Of a stretch of 64,000 nucleotides of DNA, positions 60,306-64,000 are shown piece after piece; within the stretch, counting starts at the first letter, position 1; each line of letters starts with the position of its first letter. Under the pieces are notes generated by a model. That model made no database searches. It was not told the DNA's origin and worked only from the letters and a program-made list of their open reading frames with translations. Location: NCBI RefSeq assembly GCF_000334895.1, contig NZ_BAFM01000003.1, positions 1-64,000 of the forward strand. Reading direction: 5' to 3'. The stretch is from Halococcus agarilyticus (GTDB lineage: Archaea; Halobacteriota; Halobacteria; Halobacteriales; Halococcaceae). Position numbers and translations under genes: made by a program.

Positions 60306-60725
60306 CTATGGCTCCGGAACGCCCTCCGGGAGGTCGGCTGGGTCCGCGAGATCCTCGAGAAAGATGACGTCGTCCGGGCGGTTCGGTGCACCGACCGCGA
60401 AGATCCGCATCTCCTCCTCGGCTTCGATGTGTCGCCAGGGACCGGGATCGACGACGACGGTATCGCCGGCCTCGATGGCGAACGCCTCGTCACCGACGAC
60501 CATCCGCCCCCGACCCTCGACGACGAAGAAGGTCTCTTCCTGTTCGACCTGCGTGTGCCGGCGGACGGTGTCTCCGGGTTCGTAGACGAAGTAGTTGAAC
60601 CGCATCTCGTTCGGTCGCGGCTCGTCGGCCGCCTTCAGCTCGTAGCCGAGCGTCTTGACACCCGGCTCCGACTCCGTTCGCGTCCGCGTTCGTGCCTCGT
60701 CGGTGTTGATCTTCGAGTACGACAT
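60306..60725 (-). CDS. Single-domain cupin protein
   Basis: A 139-residue cupin: first motif RRHTQVEQEETFFVVEGRG (with Glu and His metal ligand positions) and second motif VVVDPGPWRHIEAEEEMRIF. It could be a metal-dependent isomerase, lyase or dioxygenase-like enzyme, or a ligand-binding protein. A minus-strand CTTTTCCC near 60750-60757 suits the start at 60725. It lies between the SnoaL-like and amidohydrolase genes, each with its own promoter. Confidence 0.88.
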   Translation of the reverse strand: MSYSKINTDEARTRTRTESEPGVKTLGYELKAADEPRPNEMRFNYFVYEPGDTVRRHTQVEQEETFFVVEGRGRMVVGDEAFAIEAGDTVVVDPGPWRHIEAEEEMRIFAVGAPNRPDDVIFLEDLADPADLPEGVPEP

Positions 60726-60814
60726 CGTCCGTATCACTCATACCGGACCGGGAAAAGCGTATCCCCAGGAGCTACGGGCGGTCGTCCGGTGAGGACGGGG
60801 CCGCGACCCACCCG

Positions 60815-61750
60815 TCAGGCCAGTAGATCGAGCGCGTTCTGCCCGAGCAGTCGGTCGATTTCGGTCTCGGTGAACGTCGGTTCCTCGTCGCGGTCCGCCA
60901 GGGTGCGTACGTTCTCCAGCCACTCCTCCTTCGGATGCACCGGGTCGAACGCCGGATCGTCGGTTCCGAACAACATCCGGTCGCTGCCGACCGCGTCCAT
61001 CAGCCGTCGGACCGCCGTCGCGAACTCCTCGGGGCGGTGCTTGCAGCGCTCCTGCCAGCCGGAGATGTCCACGTAGAGGTTCGTGTTGACCTTGTTGACG
61101 GCGACCGCGTGCAGGTCACGCCACCACTCGAAGGACATGTGAGCCGCGACGATGTCCAGATCGGGGAAGTCGCTCAACACCTCGTCGAGGTTCTTCGGGT
61201 GGGAGTACTTGCTGTACAGCGGCGCGAAGATCGGTCCGGTGTCGGTCAACATCGGCACGTCGTGACGCCTGACGACCTCGAGGAGGCGATAGGTCTCCGG
61301 GTCGTGGTGGTAGAACCCGGCCGTCGGGTGGAGCTTCAGGCCGTCCATGTCCCAGTCCGACAGTGCCGTCTCGATGTGGTCCGCCGCGCCCCGACGCCGC
61401 GGATCGATCGTCGCGAACGCCCGGATCCGATCCGGGTTGTCGTCGCGGAACTCGGCCAGCCGGCGATTCACCTCCTGGATCGGCACCTCGGGTTCGCCAA
61501 GGGCGAGCCCGAAGTCCACCCCGAAGACGACCTGCCGATCGATACCGGCCTCGTCCATCCGCTCGAGGAGTTTCTCGCCGTCGGGGTCCCAGTACGTCGG
61601 CAGGTACGTCTCCCGGATGCGCTCGGGGTCGACCTCCTCGCCCCTCTTCTCGTTCTGCCGGACGGCGATGTCGACGAAGGCGTCCCAGAACCGCTCGGGC
61701 AACCAGTCCTCCGCCCAGATGTGGGAGTGTACGTCCACGACGGTCGGCAT
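60815..61750 (-). CDS. Amidohydrolase-2 family metal-dependent hydrolase/decarboxylase
   Basis: A 311-residue TIM barrel with an intact first motif VVDVHSHIW (His8, His10), then FATIDPRRRGAADHIE, LKLHPTAGFYHHDPE, VAAHMSFEWWRD, NLYVDISGW and LFGTDDPAF (Asp). The family includes ACMSD, gamma-resorcylate decarboxylase and 4-oxalomesaconate hydratase, so decarboxylation or ring hydrolysis are both possible. CTTATT on the minus strand at 61780-61786 is a likely TATA box. ATG 61762 is an alternative start. Confidence 0.88.
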   Translation of the reverse strand: MPTVVDVHSHIWAEDWLPERFWDAFVDIAVRQNEKRGEEVDPERIRETYLPTYWDPDGEKLLERMDEAGIDRQVVFGVDFGLALGEPEVPIQEVNRRLAEFRDDNPDRIRAFATIDPRRRGAADHIETALSDWDMDGLKLHPTAGFYHHDPETYRLLEVVRRHDVPMLTDTGPIFAPLYSKYSHPKNLDEVLSDFPDLDIVAAHMSFEWWRDLHAVAVNKVNTNLYVDISGWQERCKHRPEEFATAVRRLMDAVGSDRMLFGTDDPAFDPVHPKEEWLENVRTLADRDEEPTFTETEIDRLLGQNALDLLA

Positions 61751-61899
61751 GATGGTCGTCACGTGGCCGGCGACGCATGAATAAGTTCGGGTGACGGTAC
61801 GATGTCGCTGCGGAGCGGATCGTCGCTCACCGCATCTCAGACATCGTGGTTCGCCGTGTCAGTCACCCGGAAGACCGCGAAATCGCCACGTGGAGAAGA

Positions 61900-61908
61900 T
61901 TTTTATAG
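61900..61908 (+). promoter_or_regulatory. TATA-like box for the DUF35-thiolase-like operon
   Basis: TTTTTATAG is the strongest TATA-like box in the island and lies about 30 nt before the ATG at 61936. Confidence 0.55.
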
Positions 61909-61935
61909 ACTCTTGCCGATTCTTCGCTCGCTATA

Positions 61936-62433
61936 ATGACGGATAAACTTGACCAGTCCGCCGGGGCTGACGAGGTACACGCGGAATACAAGTACCCGTT
62001 CCACTGGGACCTCGACTTCTCCCTGAACATCGGAGAGACCAACCGCCGGTTCTTCGCGGCACTCGAAGACAAGCGGATCGTGGGCAAGACCTGCCCCGAG
62101 TGTGGCGACGTGTTCGTGCCGCCGCAGTCGGTGTGTGTCGAGTGTTACGTCGAGACCGACGAGTGGATCGAGGTCGAGCAACGCGGTGTGCTCGAGAGCT
62201 ACACCGTGTGCTTCTTCCAGTTCGACAAGATGCCGGAGCCGCCGTACGTGACGGGTGTCATCCGTGTCGACGACTCCGCCATCTGCATGATGCACTTCGT
62301 CGAGGAGTTGGAGTACGAGGAGCCGATGGATCTGGTCGACAAGCTCGAGAAAGGTGACGAGGTGGAACCAGTGTGGTCCAACGACCGCGATGGCGACATC
62401 TTCGACATGGATCACTGGCGGCTGGCGGAATGA
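61936..62433 (+). CDS. DUF35 zinc-ribbon/OB-fold protein
   Basis: A 165-residue protein: an N-terminal helical hairpin (HWDLDFSLNIGETNRRFFAA), a rubredoxin-like ribbon (CPECGDVFVPPQSVCVEC, Cys pairs 11 residues apart) and an OB fold (ESYTVCFFQFDKMPEPPYVT; ICMMHFVEE). DUF35 proteins bind CoA thioesters and pair with thiolase-fold enzymes (archaeal HMG-CoA synthase complex; actinobacterial ChsH2-Ltp2 aldolase; BbsA-BbsB thiolase). It begins an operon with two thiolase-like proteins that lack thiolase catalytic residues. Confidence 0.92.
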   Translation: MTDKLDQSAGADEVHAEYKYPFHWDLDFSLNIGETNRRFFAALEDKRIVGKTCPECGDVFVPPQSVCVECYVETDEWIEVEQRGVLESYTVCFFQFDKMPEPPYVTGVIRVDDSAICMMHFVEELEYEEPMDLVDKLEKGDEVEPVWSNDRDGDIFDMDHWRLAE

Positions 62434-62479
62434 GGCGGAGTCAGCATGGAGCTAGCCAATCCTACGGAGGCGACTACGG

Positions 62480-63619
62480 ATGACTGACGTCGCGATCGCC
62501 GGCTACGCCACGAGCGGCTTCGCCGGCGAGACGGACGAGTCGGGCAACGAGCTGGTGCTGGAGACGAACATGGCGGCACTCGACGATGCTGGCGTCACCC
62601 ACGAAGACCTGGACAGCGTGATATTCACCGGCCAGGATCCCTACGACGGCGCTGCCATCAGCGACGGCCAGAAGGTCGCGACCGCCGCGGCCTACGACAA
62701 GCCGATCATGCGGGTCCAGAACGGTGGCGGGATGGCGATACACCAGGGCCGGGCGAAGATCCGGGCCGGCAAGGCCGACGTGGTCACGGTGGTCGCGGCC
62801 GACTTCGTGACCGCCGACCCCACGACACTGAGTTGGACCTCCCACGAGGCCCTGTATCACCGGCCGTTCGGGATGAACAATCGACAGTCCTACGGCTTCG
62901 TCACCCAGAACTATCTCGACGAGACCGACGCAACCCGAGAGGATCTGGCGGCAGTGGCCGCGAAAAACTACGAGGCCGCCGCGGAGAACCCCGACGCCCA
63001 TCGTCGTGAGGGATACTCGACAGCGGAGGTCTTGGAGTCGGACCCGGTCGTTGGTCCGCTGACGGAGCTGATGCTCGGGCCGATGTCCTACGGCGCTGCC
63101 GTGGTCGTGCTGGTCAGCGGGGCGGTCGCCGACGAGCTCGACGATGTCCCGGGCTCCATCACCGGGACCGGCATGGCGACGGGGAAGTACGAGTACCGAG
63201 AGATGGAAAACCGGCTCCGCCAGCCGACGCTGCGTGATGCCGCAGCGACGGCCTACGACGAGGCGGGAATCGACGCCGCCGACATCGACGCCGCCGAGAT
63301 GGCGACCTACGCGCCGTCGTTCGAGCTCCTGAGCTACGAGGCGCTGGGCTTCTGTGACGAGAGCGAGGGACCGTCGCTGGTCGCCGACGGCACGACGGCG
63401 ATCGACGGCTCGCTTCCTGTCAACGCATCGGGCGGTCCGCTGGCGACGAGCCCGCCGAACTCCGGCGGCGTCTACCGCGCCATCGCGGCCTGCCAGCAGC
63501 TCCAGGGCGATCTCGGCCGGCAGTCCGCCGACCGGGTGCTCCTGGCGGACAACGACATGCATCTGGGCGAGCCTGCGCGGACGGACGCCCTGGTCGTCTT
63601 CGAGGGGGGATCGGCGTGA
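62480..63619 (+). CDS. Thiolase-fold protein lacking thiolase catalytic residues
   Basis: A 379-residue SCP-x/lipid-transfer-type thiolase fold. Aligned to the intact thiolase at 51579-52754, the Cys segment LENACAASG is RVQNGGGMAI here (no Cys). EVHDCFSIAE becomes EMATYAPSFE (His to Ala), and NTSGGLKSKGHPIG becomes NASGGPLATSPPNSG (His to Pro). The fold-supporting SYEALGFC and AGKADVV remain, so the loss is specific. It follows a DUF35 gene by 46 nt and overlaps a second thiolase-like gene by 4 nt (GTGA). The closest precedent I know is the Ltp2-type retro-aldolase of steroid degradation. Confidence 0.88.
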   Translation: MTDVAIAGYATSGFAGETDESGNELVLETNMAALDDAGVTHEDLDSVIFTGQDPYDGAAISDGQKVATAAAYDKPIMRVQNGGGMAIHQGRAKIRAGKADVVTVVAADFVTADPTTLSWTSHEALYHRPFGMNNRQSYGFVTQNYLDETDATREDLAAVAAKNYEAAAENPDAHRREGYSTAEVLESDPVVGPLTELMLGPMSYGAAVVVLVSGAVADELDDVPGSITGTGMATGKYEYREMENRLRQPTLRDAAATAYDEAGIDAADIDAAEMATYAPSFELLSYEALGFCDESEGPSLVADGTTAIDGSLPVNASGGPLATSPPNSGGVYRAIAACQQLQGDLGRQSADRVLLADNDMHLGEPARTDALVVFEGGSA

Positions 63620-64000
63620 CCCGGGACGTCGGTGCGGTCGGTGTCGGCTACTCCGATCCCGAGACGTTCACCGACTATCGGCTGTCGACCATGTCCAAGG
63701 AGGAGCAGGCCTTCGCGGCGATCACGGCCGCGCTGGAACACGCCGATGCCGATCCCGACGACATCGACGTCGCGCTGTTCTGCACGGTCGACGGCTTCGA
63801 GGGCACGTTCCGCGTCGAACGGACCCTCGAGGTCCTGGGGATGGGCAACGACATCCCGGTGATCAGCATCAACACCGGTGGGACCGCCGGCGGGAGCGGC
63901 GTGAAGGTGGCCTACGAGTACCTCGCCTCGGGAAAATACGACACCGCGCTCGTCTACGGCTCGCCGTCGTTCGACTCGGTGGTCGAGGCCCAGCCGGTGA
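63616..64000 (+). CDS. Second thiolase-fold protein, partial (runs off the window)
   Basis: GTG 63616 opens a frame to the right edge (128 codons visible). DVALFCTVDGFEGTFRVERT and the segment SINTGGTAGGSGVKVAYEYL, then ASGKYDTALVYGSPSF, show the N-terminal thiolase half. Alignment to the intact thiolase puts Gly at the Cys86 position without gaps, so this subunit lacks the nucleophile too. It overlaps the preceding gene by 4 nt, suggesting a heteromeric pair. The remaining catalytic positions lie outside the window. Confidence 0.85.
   Translation, partial: MTRDVGAVGVGYSDPETFTDYRLSTMSKEEQAFAAITAALEHADADPDDIDVALFCTVDGFEGTFRVERTLEVLGMGNDIPVISINTGGTAGGSGVKVAYEYLASGKYDTALVYGSPSFDSVVEAQPV

Overview
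The window looks like chromosomal DNA of an extremely halophilic archaeon (class Halobacteria; Halococcus or a relative is my guess). The evidence is a high G+C content, very acidic proteins, A/T-rich TATA boxes about 25 nt before start codons (leaderless transcripts), ATGA/GTGA stop-start overlaps, a type I-B-style haloarchaeal CRISPR repeat, archaeal C1 and riboflavin-binding proteins (mch, dodecin), and a haloarchaeal cytochrome oxidase locus.

Layout. 1-394: trailer end of a CRISPR array whose last repeat runs into the 3' end of an FAD oxidoreductase gene. 368-9826: core and housekeeping genes (thiamine-binding protein, mch, HAD phosphatases, TauE/SafE exporter, DsrE, GTPBP1-type GTPase, J-domain protein, PadR). 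10158-16536: a branched-chain amino-acid type ABC transporter operon (livK-H-M-G-F) with a coupled thioredoxin-like protein. 16610-18026: a universal stress protein head to head with a lipoprotein. 18014-32151: the terminal oxidase locus, with coxA, coxB, coxC, a ctaA-ctaB fusion carrying a frameshift, a DUF420 protein, a NatAB-like exporter, and several small membrane or zinc proteins, including a 28-residue microprotein. A large FAD/Fe-S 2-hydroxyacid dehydrogenase sits inside it. 32263-47145: mcmA2-meaB, polX, a truncated Mut7-C RNase-like remnant, an eIF2B/ribose-1,5-bisphosphate isomerase family protein, PAC2, MscS, an aminotransferase, membrane proteins, dodecin, IscA, a small DNA-binding-like protein and hisD. 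Hairpin-rich dispersed repeats fill the gene gaps.

47146-48549 is gene-poor, and the part sampled by eye (47341-47580) is only about 50% G+C. It leads into a catabolic island that runs off the right edge (48550-64000). The island holds an LLM flavin oxidoreductase, an acyl-CoA ligase, an intact thiolase, an HMG-CoA-synthase-like/DUF35 fusion, an SDR, an enoyl-CoA hydratase, an IclR regulator, two amidohydrolase-2 proteins, an acyl-CoA dehydrogenase, a SnoaL-like protein and a cupin. At the right end are a DUF35 protein and two thiolase-fold proteins without thiolase catalytic residues. The gene set recalls actinobacterial steroid and alicyclic acid degradation clusters. The most novel candidate is the DUF35 plus double degenerate-thiolase module, possibly a retro-aldol C-C cleaving complex. 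A CCGG-N5-CCGG element recurs at the IclR promoter, in the adjacent spacer and at the left island edge, and is a candidate operator. The substrate cannot be read from the sequence.
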